From assembly GCA_025331565.1 (NCBI GenBank), contig JAFREQ010000014.1, positions 10,521,001-10,585,000 of the forward strand: a stretch of DNA of 64,000 nucleotides. The letters run 5' to 3'. The translations under genes were made by a program, and so were the position numbers. Source of the stretch: Holacanthus passer (lineage: Eukaryota > Chordata > Actinopteri > Pomacanthidae). The first letter of the stretch is position 1, and each line of letters opens with the position of its first letter. Under the pieces are notes generated by a model. The model had not been told where the DNA came from and did no database searches. It saw nothing but the letters and a program-made list of their open reading frames with translations. Of the stretch, positions 22,636-34,575 are shown in pieces.

Positions 22636-24532
22636 AGAGCAGCAAAAAGGAAAATAACAAGTGGAAAATGGAGAGGAAAGGCTGAAGGCAGAGGTGATAG
22701 GTAGATAATAGAATAAAGAAAACACTTGAAAACAAGAATACTGGAACTGGTCAGCAGACAAGGAGCTTATGCTTGTGTCTGGGTACACAGAGCAGGCAAG
22801 AACACAAAAGAGGGTTTGGCTCACTCCATCCCTCTCTCCATCCATCCCTGGCTGAGAGCAGAAGAAAGGAGGAGAAGAGGAGGGCAGAGGGAGGCGAGAG
22901 GGAGGGGATAGAAGACAGCTCGATCAATGCCAAATAATATCATATGGATGAGCAGACAGACACGGCCAGGCTGCCAAGCCAGTGAGCTGTCATAGACTGC
23001 AAGGCAAGTGTGTGCGCATTTGCGTAGATGCACACACAGTCATACATACACATTAACAAACCAACGACAAGGTGTCAGCAGTGCCTCTACTGTATGTTTC
23101 TCTTCCTATACAGCTAGCTCACATCAACACAAAACAGATGAGGCAGCATGCAAGCGTCATCAACCTCTTTAGGCAAGAAAGCTTTTCCCTTTGATAGAAA
23201 CAATACAAACAGTCAATCAAGGGCTATATAATGTGATTTAATGCAGCTTTAGATTATTACAGAAAAAAGAAAAAATCAAGATCAAACAATTTAAATAACG
23301 GCTTTCCATAATTTACTCCCTGTGTGTCATAAAGAGTGTTTATAATGTAGGAGTAAAGGGGACATCTGCCTTGTAGCCATATGAACAGCCGCTAGTGTAG
23401 ACAGTTAAAGTCTGCGGAATAAGCAATAGAAAATGTGGCACTCATGGGCCTAAAAAGGCCCATAGAGATGACACTTGAGCACTGATTGTGTTCTTTGTAA
23501 ATTGAGATCTAACTACCTAAATCCGCTTTCTAATTGGGCGCAGGAACTGCCACCTTCAGGCATATTTAAAGAGGCAGGGGGATGAACACCTAAAGGGACT
23601 TTGAAGCACCTTAAAGCATAGCAGGCACAGAGATGCAGCGGTGTGTGTGTGTGTGTGTGTATAGTGAACTGGCGTGACAACAAACGCCTACAGACTCTTT
23701 GATCAGGCACAGGAGTAGATGCCTGAAGGCAACGGGAACGAGCCCAGGAAGGGTGGCCTGGAGCCATCGAGAGCAGATACAGTAGAACAGTTTCAGCTGC
23801 CAGCTTGGAGGAAACCCTCCTCTGAGCTCTCTCAGTGATGGCTGGCCTTCACACTTTGTTAGCTGGCACCTGAGTCTGACAAAAGACTGACTCCCTCAAG
23901 AGGAAATACAGGGGGGACAGCATGTGTTGGAGCTAAGAAGGGAAGCCACTGGGAAACACAATGAGAGAGAAAGGCACGCAGGAAAACAGAAGAACAGTCT
24001 TGGATAGTCTGGTCTATTACAAGCTCAAGCGCTGGCAGTTATACAGCAATTTGTGTCTGTTTGGTCGTTGGCTGGTTGAAAATGTCTCCTAATAGCTTGA
24101 AATAAACCGAAAAAGAGTGCATGAGCAAAGAAAATGGAAAGATAGATGGACGAGATAGAGAGACCATGTGATTAGAGCAGCCGTCTCGACAAACAGACGA
24201 AATGACATGGCAGTGGGCCAGGCACTGAGAGTGAGGCATTGTGGGCTGACTGCCATGACTCAAGCTGTGTCTTGTTTAGTCTCTTGCCAGAAGAGACAGA
24301 GACCGTACTAGCCACATTGTCGGTGCTCCACCAACAACCATCACTTCCCATTATTTTCAAGTAGCAGACTGTGCTGCACGGCGCTGCATCATTTAAAAAC
24401 TTCATGTTGTTGACAAGAGCTGGTTTCATGCTCAGTTCTGTGACCTTTACTGTTTCAAGCTACATCGTAACTTTTATAGGAACTATTTTGAGTGACCCAG
24501 TTCTTTTCTCGCTGTTTCAGGTGACCCGATAG
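17345..24532 (+). CDS. tafa3: TAFA (FAM19A) chemokine-like secreted protein, 5' end missing
   Basis: This spliced gene encodes the mature part of a TAFA protein, a small secreted, disulfide-rich neurokine family expressed mainly in brain and reported to bind neurexins and some G-protein-coupled receptors. Three exons (17345-17494, 20766-20890, 24521-24532) join without a frame break into about 95 residues. All ten cysteines typical of TAFA1-4 are present: GTC, RCC, KCSC, SCVD, WWC, PC, EEC and WSC. The hallmark motifs CCNKNKIEERSQTVKCSC, GQVAGTTR and KVKTTKVTR are also there. The paralogue is not settled. CEVIAAHRCC, WWCQM, PDLTGWSCS and the KTTKVTR end favour TAFA3, while HVKAGTC and NKNKIEERS are TAFA2-like. 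Divergence from both exceeds what the highly conserved TAFA2 normally shows, so I lean to tafa3. The start codon and signal peptide are not in the visible exons. Confidence 0.9.
17495..20765. other. TAFA intron (about 3.3 kb)
   Basis: The intron interrupts an alanine codon after its first base (phase 1). It is AT-rich with no recognised nested gene. The fragment GTGCAACTAACGACAGATTT at 19573-19592 resembles the start of a common fish repeat whose complement appears near 49970. The intron ends in the pyrimidine-rich TTTTCCCTCCCTCCAG. Confidence 0.85.
20766..20890 (+). CDS. tafa3: TAFA exon encoding the C-terminal half of the mature domain
   Basis: The exon is 125 bases. Two bases complete the split alanine codon and 41 codons follow: SIVAQKWWCQMQPC, then MDGEECKVLPDLTGWSCSTG and NKVKTTK. 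The donor is AAG|GTTGGT at 20890/20891, a weaker site than usual but placed exactly where the family has its last intron. It contributes four cysteines. It is followed at once by CA- and CT-rich intron sequence. Confidence 0.93.
21204..21231. repeat. (CA)n microsatellite
   Basis: Pure CA array of about 14 units inside the last TAFA intron. Confidence 0.95.
22597..22630. repeat. (GA)n microsatellite
   Basis: GA array, pure over 22603-22630, within a longer purine-rich region of the last TAFA intron. Confidence 0.95.
23641..23660. repeat. (GT)n microsatellite
   Basis: Ten uninterrupted GT units in the last TAFA intron. Confidence 0.95.
24521..24532 (+). CDS. tafa3: TAFA terminal coding exon (three codons and stop)
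   Basis: After the acceptor at 24520, the bases GTGACCCGATAG read Val-Thr-Arg-stop. Joined to the preceding exon they give KTTKVTR-stop, the same C-terminus I recall for human TAFA3 and TAFA4. The tiny coding contribution of the last exon is normal for this family and supports the splice model. Confidence 0.88.
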   Translation: MTR

Positions 24533-25436
24533 TCCTGCCCGTCTCAAGAGGAGAAGAACAGAATGGTGGTGGGGTTACTTACACAGCACAATGGACCTAG
24601 CAGTGGTGAGCAAATGCACTCAGACGGATTTCTATGAGGAACCAGTAATTGTTTCATTATTCTGGGGATACGGTGGCTGAAGAGACAGGACTCTGACACT
24701 GTCTTCCATCACCTTAAACACAACTGAGTGTCCTTGGTCCTTTACCGCAGAGGACTGCATCACCCACAATCCTTTACTGCAAGCAACAACTTCAAAAAAG
24801 TGAACTATGACCTAAACAGCACTGGAATAGATGACAAAAACAACTTTCTTTACAACAATCTGTATTCTTCATCTCTCTTCTATGGCTTAGTTGTGTTCCA
24901 TAAGCATAATGGGAATAAATGGGATCTGGATTTTAGACAGCTATTCCTCATTACAAACGTCACTACGGGGAAAAAAAAAGGGATCCAGGATGGCTGTCTC
25001 ATGTAGTCTGGATGATATATTTAAATTTAACTGTGCCACATATGACACACTTGATGCTGTCAAAATGTTTCTCAGATCCGAACCTTTTTTTTTTTTTTTC
25101 AGATTTCACCTCCATGAGAATATTTTACCTTGAATAGTTTGTGGCTTACCACATGCCATTTTTTAAAATGGGGAGACAGTTTGTCAGTCTTCTTTTTGCT
25201 TTTGTTTTTTGACAAAGGACAATATCCTTTCAGGGGTGAGCTTAGACTAATACCAAGTAGATGTTATGGTATATTGAAACATGTAAACGTGTAAAAAATG
25301 GTCCATGGAATCAATGGGGCTAAAAATAAATTGACGCTCTAATGGTTTTAATATCTGTGTTTTTAAACGCCTGTTAACCGCTATTGAGTACATGTGTCAG
25401 TATTATATGAAATGAATAAAACCTTTCAAAAGAAAA
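24533..25436 (+). other. tafa3: TAFA 3' untranslated region with poly(A) signal
   Basis: The 3' untranslated region follows the stop at 24530-24532. AATAAA occurs at 24914, 25325 and 25415. The last (25415-25420) is followed by an A-rich stretch and a T-rich segment and is the most likely functional site, giving about 0.9 kb. A T16 run lies at about 25085. The exact cleavage point and use of the earlier signals cannot be judged from sequence. Confidence 0.55.
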
Positions 25437-26154
25437 GATAAATCTCTGCATTTTGTTTCAGCCCCACAAATTCATTTTTGGCCAGAACTCACAATACACC
25501 ACACACTATACTGTGCACGAAATTGTAATAAAAATAACAACAAAGGACGGTATTGTTTGACAGTGGATGAATGAAGCTTTAAGCATTGTTAATAACATCA
25601 GTTTGAATCAATTTCTCAAGAAACCTCAAAGCGACAGGAAACTCCAAATCATAAATTTGTAACTACTTGTGTTATTGTGTTGGCTCCAAGAAAAGTCATC
25701 AATAACAGGTAATTGCCTTCCTGTTAATTTAAAAAATTAGATTTGATCATATTTATTTCCTGCTTCAAACAAACAACTCTGAACACTGACAACTGTAACA
25801 GATAGAAAAGGCTCCAAATATAGAAATGCTGTTCTTCCTTGACCTGTGATAAGTCATTAATCAGCTGGTTAGAGTCAAGAGAATAGCATTTGCTGATGTT
25901 TGTGTAATCAACAATGCGAGGGCTGTACATTTGGCTGGAGTTTTAACCACAGAATTCCCAAGCAAGACATTTATGTGCAGCACACTTCAGCCAGGACTCA
26001 GAAGATTTAGATTTAGTGTAGGATGTTGTGGATCTTTTTTTTTTTGCAATTTGTGATTAACAGGTGAGTTATTTAACACTGATTGTGAATTGGCAGTGAT
26101 ACTATTACCAACACACAGATGACTGTTACAGCTGAAGCTTTGGGATGGCGTGTT
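25437..26154. other. Non-coding DNA downstream of the TAFA gene
   Basis: AT-rich sequence with no recognised gene or repeat, and a T12 run near 26037. Confidence 0.5.
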
Positions 26155-26580
26155 ATGCCCGGGTCACACTGCCCACTTTAGCAGCGTTTGTGCAGCAGGT
26201 GTGTTAGCAGGTTAGTGCACAGGTGCGACCACAGCAGCGCGTCATCGAGAGATTCAGTTTGTCGTATATTTTACTATTCTCAGCAAAAATAGACAGTGAA
26301 AATGATCTGTTGATGCTCATATTGACATCATACCAGCAACATAACACCTTCCACTACAGCTTCTGTGTCTATATCTGTACAATATATCACAGACATGAAA
26401 AAAATCTTTTTTTTTAAAGTCAATACTTCCTGTATCTGTTTCGAATTAAAAGCCCTCTTGTCTTTCGGTGGACAGAATGGAAATGAAATGAAACTACCTA
26501 CTATTGGTGGCCATTATTAAAGGAAACTCAATGTAGAAAGACAGGGCTGACACACAGGTGGACGTCGGCGGCCTGGGTGT
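26155..26580. repeat. Possible short DNA-transposon remnant
   Basis: It opens with GCCCGGGTCACACTGCCCAC, followed by GCAGCGTTTGTGCAGCAGG and a GCGCGTCATCGAGAG segment. Fish hAT-type miniature elements often begin with such a GGGTCACACTGC terminus. A matching right end is not clear (a weak GGCGGCCTGGGTG lies near 26565). This is a tentative call. Confidence 0.3.
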
Positions 26581-29500
26581 TAATGTTAAACAGCTGTTGG
26601 TGTTGCTAAATTAATCCCTCCTGCCTCTGCCTAAATTACATAGTGAGAATTTTTATAGTGTTGTGCTGAAAACATTTAGTACCTGACACATGGGTTAGTC
26701 TAATATCTAAGGTGTTCTGATACTATCTCAGCACAAACAAATTTTCCATTCAGCTACGTGTTCGTCTGACATGGCAAGGCTGCTTTATTTTCAGTTTGAT
26801 TTGCTAAAAGCTCATCTGCACACCTTATGACAATGGGAATCCTCTATTACTTACAAAGTGAACATCATGGTGCACAATCTTCTAACACCTGTATTTATTG
26901 CTCTGTGGTGGTTTGACTTTGTTATTACTTCTATTATTATTATTTTCTGTTTTGTGTAAGTTTAGATGCTTTCCACAGTACATGACATATATATATATAT
27001 GTATTCAAGCCCGACTGATACATTGGAATGGCTGACATTATGAAGTATTGATATTACATATCAGTTTCCCCTGTGAAACTGATTGAGCGGAGGTGGTACA
27101 CTTAATATTGTGCTTTTTTCCGACATTGGCACTTCAGGCAAAACAGGGCACTTCCACTATAAATCTCTACGGGAAACCCTGCATAATTTATCCACCAGAC
27201 AAGTTTATTTGTCAACTGTAAAATATCCCTCTCAGTGCATATCTTGGTCATGATGCCTTAATAACCAAATTTTAGGGATCTCTTTCAAAAGTGTTTGTTT
27301 GTGTTATTTGTTTCTTTTAAGGTGTAATATAGTCTATAATTAATTAATAATATATTGATGATATATTAATAATTAATAGTCATTGGCCTCAGCTCCTGCT
27401 TTGTAGCAGTGAGATGGCAAATAAGACACCCACGAGATCTTCAGATCAGTCACATTACATCAAATAAATATGGTTCCTTGTCAGAACAAATTTCCTCATG
27501 TCCACTTCAACTCGGCCAAGTAACGTCCAAAGAAACCTGATGCAAATGCTAATGCTATTACTGGACCACAGCTCTCAGTCACTGACTAAAGTATGATGGA
27601 TCGACATTAGATGATCGCAAGAACATGATTAGTGCCGACTGACTCACATATACTATGTACTGTACTGTATAAGTGCTCTACGGTCAGGTTATGTGTATGT
27701 ATATCCTGCCATTATCCCTTAATTTCCCATCCCTGCTACCAGTGCTAATAATCTAGTTTGACAAGTAAATGAGAAATTCTACTCAGTCAGAACCCAGGAG
27801 AGCCAAGCACTGTCATATTAAGTATTACAGTAGGATGATGTAGGTTTAAATATAGAACCATTAAAGTAGTAGTAGAATATGCTGTGGTAAATGGAATAAA
27901 TGGAGTAGAATGCACTATATTGTAAAGATGCAACTGCCAGTGATTGATGTTGGTGCTCGGTGGCAGGGCGTCTCTGTTGTAAACCTGATGATGAATGAGA
28001 TGAAACAAGAGGGCTCAGAATGAAGAAGTTGCGAACAAAATGTTGGGTTCGAAGCTGTGGACATCTATCTCTTCTCTCCATGACACACCCACACATACAC
28101 TATCTGTGTTGTGTTGCATTAAAGCTGCCTTTCTCTAAAACGCTTTTCTGATTTGGCTAATCTCCCAGTGGATCCTCTCAGGGGCTGCGGCCTTCCACTG
28201 AGCCACAGTCAGTCTGTGTATGTGTGTGTGCGTGTGTGTGTGTGTGTTTCATAGCCTGGGCTCTTTCTGAGCCTCAACGCGTCGTTAGTGCATGTTATTA
28301 AAAGATTACAGAGAATAAACACACGGATTCTCACACATACACACACAAGAGGCAAGAAATAGGAACTGAGCATGGAACAGGCTGCTATAATTAGAGAGAG
28401 GAAAATGTGTAAAAGGGTTTTGCCATCAGAAGATGAATATTTTTGAGTATTCTTGTTAACTGCTCGCAAGGTGTTTCTCACGCTGTGTGTGAATCCAATC
28501 ATGAGGCAGCCATGTGAGGCTTGTTGAAATGCTTCCACAGCACCTCCTAATACCAGCCCACTCTCACTCTCATGTAGTTACACAAAGCGTTTAACACTGG
28601 GGCTGACGTGAGGTATCAGGCGCAGCTCTAACAGTCTCCTCCTATCTGTCTGACAGGTTTGATCAACACTGCCGCTAAGCATTAATCTCATCATTTGTGA
28701 CTATACTCTGAATACCCAGATGATGCAGAGATTAGTCAGTATGCTCTCTGGTTAGTGATGGCGATGAAGTGGTCGCTGTTAACAACAGATGCCAGAGCAG
28801 CCAGCCAAACGATGAGACGGGCTACAGGACTATGATTAGAGGAAGGTGACACATCAAGGGCTGAACACACATCCTTAACTATGACTGTGTGTTTCAGAAT
28901 GATCCAAAGTGAAACCAGAACTTCCAGGTTGTTTTCCAAAATGAGAAAACCTCATTCCAAATCATATCAACATTTGTAGCAAGGCTAACAAAAAATCCAG
29001 CTTTGGAACTTCTCAACAGTAAGTTGTGTGACTTGTTTCATATGTCTTGATAATAATGTAATTGTCTAATATCAGCATATTTTACATGGATTATTATCTT
29101 TTTTTACACACTGTGCAATTATTTGTACATGTCCTACTAACATAATTTAGTTTCTTATCTTAGCCAAAGATAAAATTTACGTAAATGTGATGAACCTGAA
29201 GTCCTACAGGGTTCTCACCTTCAAACAAGTTGGGTTCTCTGTGTTTCCAGATATCTATGTCGCTCTCTTCTTCTGGGTCGGAAGAACTCAGCTTCCTACA
29301 TCGTCTGTGCTGCCTCACACAACTACCTAGTTTCACACACTCCTGCCCCCCCCCAGCACCTCTTGGCACTGGCTCCTGGCTCCTGATATTAATAAATGTT
29401 TTTTTTTCTCTGACTTATATTCACTGGACTTATCTTATGTACTTAATATATTGGACACACTAAATCAACATTGAACTTAATCCTATAATCCTATTGTTGA

Positions 29501-30785
29501 ACTTTGTACATCTAATCATAGAACTTTCTCACGGCAGACATTTTGACTCATCAAACACAGGTGAACTTCCTGTGATAACATTAACGGTGGCTGCATTTCA
29601 CCTAGAAGTGTCCGTCAAGTGCTAAGCCCCTTATTGTGAGTGTTGGCTCACTGGCATGGCTAAAGTGCATTTTGCCTGATATGACGTGCTTTGTCATAAA
29701 GGTCTATTACTACAATTTAATTTTTCAACTTTTCTTTCATTGAGCCAGGTTTAGGCTCTGTTGCTGCTGTGGGCCCGTTTAGCTAATTGAGACAAAAAAC
29801 TTGTCAAATTATGTTATAATTAACAATAATTACGTTATTATTTAATATTTAATTAACATAGTTATACTAATTATATTACTAAAAATGAGCATCATTTGGA
29901 GACAATTAAAAGGACAGGCATGTCATTTACTTAATAAAAATATGGCAATAATTTCACATGGTTGAAAAGCATGAATATTAAGCCCAATGATTTATTTCCA
30001 GTGTGATGCGTCATGTGCCAAAAGCGTTGCCATTTGCAGTATCCAGCACAGTGCCAGGTGACACAGATGAGAAAATGAACAGCTGTCTATCTTAATTGTT
30101 CCCTTGTGCAACATGAATCACTCAGTCTTTCTCAAACTGTGAGGATGCTACTCTCTGCTTTTCCGTTACCTCCATGCAAGTATTGGAGTTGATATTTAGT
30201 TTGCTTAGCTCAGTGCCAGCTGTCATAGCTGACCTTGGCATTATATTGTTGGCAAAGGAGACCGAGAAATGGCATAAAAAGAAGTATTAGTAGTTAAATA
30301 AATTTGTATTTTACATGAGCAGAGATTTCTGGATGTGTGCACAGGCACCCAAGTTATCTAGACCGTTTTGAAAACTAAACAGCATAACTGGCACTGAATT
30401 ACTTGAGTAAGTTGATACCTCAATTAGAACAGAGTTAGTTAAGATGCCTACTTTAACTGCAATTTAACAACTTTGTTAAATGCTGCTTATTTTAATGATT
30501 TTAATAATTGGCCATGGAGTGCATTTGATGTTGTTTTTAAGTATGAGAGTGAGCAGTCAAGATGTCTGGCTGATTTTGTTAATTTCCAATACAAATAACT
30601 GGTGAAAACACAATAAATAATTACCAAGATATAAAAAAAATGCTGTCCAATAAAACATTAACCGTTTTCAGAGAGTGTTCTCGATTGATGGATAGAGGCT
30701 GGTACCAGATTTGTTTGTGTTACGGTATTATGATTACAGTTTGGCCACAGTGTATCAACAGCTGTCAGTGCAAATGGTACTAAAT
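26581..30785. other. Gene desert segment
   Basis: No exon is supported. Near 27005-27070 the phrases AGCCCGACTGATACATTGG and GGCTGACATTATGAAGTATT look like a worn copy of a common fish repeat built around 'cgatat' motifs. AT-rich near-palindromic DNA lies at 27335-27380. A GT array sits at 28217-28248. The block 28260-28830 has a higher-complexity, more even base composition and could be conserved non-coding DNA. The block 29800-29890 is very AT-rich. Confidence 0.4.
28217..28248. repeat. (GT)n microsatellite
   Basis: GT array interrupted by a few A and C bases. Confidence 0.85.
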
Positions 30786-31015
30786 GGCGCTGCATTTATA
30801 CGGTGTTTTTATCCAAAGTGCTTTACAATTTGCCTCTCATTCACCCATTCACACACACTCACACACCGATGGCAGCGAGCCACCATGCAAGATACTGGCC
30901 TGACCATCTGGATCAATCTAGGGTTCAGTGTCTTGCCCAAGGACACTTTGACATGTGGACCAGAGGAGCTGGGGACTGAACCACCAGCCCACCGATCCTC
31001 CTGAGCTACACCTGC
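30786..31015. repeat. SINE-like teleost repeat
   Basis: The order is characteristic: GCATTTATACGGTGTTTTTA, then CCAAAGTGCTTTACAATTTG, CATTCACCCATTCACAC, GGTTCAGTGTCTTGCCCAAG, GACACTTTGACATGTGGAC and CTGAACCACCAGCCCACCGA. I recognise this from memory as one of the most abundant fish interspersed repeats. The translated frames across it on both strands are not genes. Confidence 0.7.
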
Positions 31016-31699
31016 GATCTGCCCTATGTACCTGCTTGGGGTGTAAAGCAGAGCTATTGTCTGCATTTGTAAATATAAAATCATACACTTGACCTTTAAA
31101 TTATAAAGTTGCTGATAAAACAATAAAAGCAACTGAGAACTCACTGGAAACCAAAGACAAGTGGAGCAGAATAACAAATCTTCATGTCATGCTTGTCAAG
31201 ACAGAAATTGCGACTTGTAGCTGCACATTTCTTTTCTTTTTGACTGTACACGTCTTTGTGTGGGGACAACCCTATTAAGACCCGAACCGGAAAGTGAAGA
31301 GGTGTCCTATATGCCTGTATCCTTAAAACAAATACATAATTCCTGAGGCATTTTTCATGTTCACTATAATTCAATGCACCATACAGTTTGTGTGGTATGC
31401 AGGCATACAGCCAGACCTCTTCTCTTGTCCGATTCTGTCACATAGATAAAGACATGAGAGGATGGCGAGGAAAGAGAGAGGAAAGTGGAAAGACAGAAAT
31501 AATGGAGGGGATTTCCTGTGATGCTAGTTCGAAGTGATGGCCTAAAAGTAATATGGCTTCTGTCGTGAGAACTGGAGAACAGAGCAGATCTGAGAGGGTT
31601 ACAAATGAACTCAACATGTCAGCGTGACATATAATTCAGCTGAGTGTGTGTGTGTGTGTCTTTGTGTGTACCAGGTGAATAGCATGCAAGAAAGAAAGA

Positions 31700-31700
<1 letters not shown>
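31016..31700. other. Non-coding DNA between repeats
   Basis: AT-rich DNA with a short GT run at 31643-31658. No gene is recognised. Confidence 0.45.
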
Positions 31701-31752
<52 letters not shown>

Positions 31753-31764
31753 TGTGTGTGTGTG
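31701..31764. repeat. (TG)n microsatellite, 64 bp
   Basis: TG array with a single interruption (TGTATG at about 31745). It is preceded by an AAAG tract (31690-31699), so two simple repeats abut. Confidence 0.97.
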
Positions 31765-32040
31765 CGGGACTGATAAGCGGCACAGGACCAAAGGGTTCTT
31801 TACATGGCGGTCTGAACCTGTCACTTTCCTCAAACACACTTCCTGATATCCACACACACAAAGGCAGATAACCCAAACCCTGACGGTGTCATTCACATCA
31901 AGCAAAGCATGAAAGAAGGTGTGTGCTTCCCTTTCTATTCCTTATGAGTCGCTCCTGAATGAGCGTTAAATATGAGTCAGAGTGATTAAGGTTGTACTGA
32001 TGACTCACACAGATAAAGATGACCTCTCATCTCTAGTTGA

Positions 32041-32043
<3 letters not shown>

Positions 32044-32086
<43 letters not shown>
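32044..32086. repeat. (GT)n microsatellite
   Basis: Pure GT array of about 21 units, only 280 bases from the previous array. Confidence 0.97.
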
Positions 32087-33640
32087 TGCTAATCTGCATG
32101 TGTGGTCTTGTCATTTCCATGACATCCAGGCTCACTTGCAGGCTGTTGACACATTCTGTCCACAGAGACATAAACATAGCCCTGCAAAGCCAGCCCACGC
32201 ATTTTGTTTATTGTGGTCAGGCAATGCTCAAGAGACATTTCCAAGACAGGCGACTGTCACCTGTGCTGTACAATGAAGACATCACTATGAACCCTACCTA
32301 CACCTACAGAATACACCTCTGGCGGGAATTAGACATGTTTTCGTCCACCCATATTTTTTAGGAATACCACTGAGATGTGATGTAGGCCATGCAGCTGGTG
32401 AATCAGCTGTGCACAGAATAAACTAGTTGCTCACAAGAGTCACTTCAAGGCGTTCTGATCGGTTTGCTTCCACCTGCCGAGTTCGTTAAGTTCAGTCTAG
32501 AATGCTTCCTACAGTAAAAGCTTGTACCAAAAAACCTAAACTCAGGAGAGAGTGAACCAATTGTTCTACATGACACAACTGGCCTTTAGCCATCCTCTCT
32601 GTGAAGCCTTGTTAATAACCTAGTGTATGGTTTACCGCAGGGTGTCTAAACCCTTCATACCTTGGAACCAGATGTGAAATAAATGAAAAAAAAAAAAAAA
32701 AAAGTGATAGACCGTAGACAAATTGAACAAACTCTTGCTGCTGGCGTGTCTTTTATTTGGGAACGACAAAGTGTCTTTGATAATGAGAAAAAGATGAATT
32801 CATGAAGCAGCTGCAGGAAACAAAAATATTTTTGCTCTAAAAAAGTCAAGGGTCATAACCAAATAGTTTCAATAAGGGTGTTGGACCACAGATGGTATCT
32901 TGGTCAGAGTTTTAATCACCCCAGACTCTGGTGGATGGACGCTTGTACTGTATCCTTCAGGACAGCTCAGCAGTTCATGAATGAATTCCCTACCGGGCGT
33001 TGGTTTGCTGTGTCAGCTTATGAGACAAATTATGTTACCACTATGGCAGACCTGACAGAGAAGGGTTAGTGGTCATGCTTGGAATCACAGCTTTTTGTTC
33101 TTTTTACTTTATTAATATATTAAAATGTAGAATGTCTGTGCTATTATTTAGTTCTGCACATTGTGTGTCTTTGGTGTTTTAATGTACGGTTAGAATGTAG
33201 TTGTTGTATTTTTACACTTTGAAACTATTGAGACCAAGCAATTATAAAATACTGCTACAGAAAATATGCTGTATGCCTTGAAATTAGGTAAACAAGGACA
33301 AAAAGCTCTGATCTCTTTGAACCACAAGGGGGGTGGAGAAGCAGAATATTGCAGGAAATTACTATTCTAATATTGGTAATTGGTAATATTCAAATCTGCT
33401 GCTAATCAGTCTGTGGAGGGAAAGAGACAAAAAAAATCCTCTGTCTGGAATGAGATTTAGAGAGACAGAGGGGAGGGGTGTCAGCGCTGTGATGAATATT
33501 CAGTTGTTGACATTTAGTGTGGAGCACTGAGGATGTGAGGGTGGGATGATGCCAAGCTAAATAACAGCATTACAGAACATGGAAGAGATAGGGGGATGAG
33601 GAGAAGTAGAGGAGATTAGGGGGAGACAGGGACACCGATT
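32087..33640. other. Non-coding DNA
   Basis: No gene is recognised. An A18 run lies at 32686-32703, directly after AAATAAATG. It could be the tail of an old retroposed sequence, but no source gene is recognisable upstream. Confidence 0.4.
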
Positions 33641-33667
33641 GAGAGAGATATCTCTCTCTCTCTCTCG

Positions 33668-33720
<53 letters not shown>
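33641..33720. repeat. Compound (TC)n-(CA)n microsatellite
   Basis: GAGAGAGATATCTCTCTC forms a small palindrome at about 33640-33657. It merges into a TC run and then a pure CA array of about 50 bases ending at 33720. Confidence 0.97.
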
Positions 33721-33722
<2 letters not shown>

Positions 33723-34270
33723 CAGACACAGGGGAGTTTGCTTGGGTCGATTTTGAGAATGGAGACCACAAGTGTCACCACTGTAATTAATGAGAATTGT
33801 TGTTGATGATTGTTATTGTCAGTTTGGTTTTTGTAGGCAGCTTAGTGACAGTCTAAAAACTAAATCTGGGTCACACTGCCATAGTCTACTCATTAAACCC
33901 ATTCAGCTCCCTTGCTGCGCCATCAGCTGTTTATTCTTCTATTGAGATAGTGCGGATGTTTTCTTCTCTCAACTTCAGACGCTTCGCTCAAATTCAGACG
34001 CTCATCACCAAGACTGAAAGACCCCTGTGTTAAATCTGGGGAGGGATACATGGGGAGAAAGACAGAGAGAGTAAACTGAGAGAAAGAGAGGGGAGAAAGG
34101 GATGAAGCAAGGAAACTGTGTCTTTGTGCTGTTGTTTACAGACGCTGTTTATTAAGTTAATGACCTCTTTTGCATAATTACAGTCACATACAGTTTGTGC
34201 TAAATCCAAAACTCAGGAGACTTTCTGTTCTAAACATAGGCTCAAACAAAGGACGTTTCTGTGTTTGTCA
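33721..34270. other. Non-coding DNA
   Basis: Mixed AT-rich DNA with a purine-rich stretch at 34050-34110. No gene is recognised. Confidence 0.45.
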
Positions 34271-34575
34271 CTGACACCGCTTTTCTACCCAATTAGCTCA
34301 GATTCTTGAACTGGTTCCATTCAAGTTTCTTGGAACCTTGGGGCTATCAAGCAAACCCACATTTCCACCAGTTTTGAGTGGAACTATTGCAATGAAGGCT
34401 GCGTCATCTACAGAGGGTCTTGCACAATGCACAACAACCTGTAGAATATGGCACAAGCACTTCGATTTGTACTTCTGGTATTTGTTTCTGATTCAAACTG
34501 TTCAAAATTTGTTATGTGAACCAGAATGTAACCGATTCCATGTTGGTGAAAAGGGTTATGAGAGAAGGCACATGT
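34271..34575. repeat. Possible teleost hAT-type miniature element
   Basis: Phrases such as CTTGAACTGGTTCCATTCAA, TTCTTGGAACCTTGGGGC and TGTAACCGATTCCATG near GTGAAAAGGGTTAT recall a fish miniature element family. The ends are not defined and no duplicated target was found. The identification is from memory. Confidence 0.3.

Larger units (their letters stand above)
20891..24520. other. TAFA last intron (about 3.6 kb)
   Basis: The intron is phase 0. It holds a CT-rich tract (21000-21140), a pure CA array (21204-21231), a GA array (22597-22630) within a wider purine-rich block (22560-22915), and a 20-base TG array (23641-23660). Frames through these tracts are low-complexity shadows. The acceptor is TTTTCTCGCTGTTTCAG, ending at 24520. 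Confidence 0.85.

Noticed and set aside
31619..31905. His/Thr-rich minus-strand frames.
   Set aside because: They are translations of the TG/CA microsatellite and do not represent genes.
32686..32703. A18 run after AAATAAATG considered as a processed pseudogene tail.
   Set aside because: No source gene or coding similarity is recognisable in the upstream sequence.
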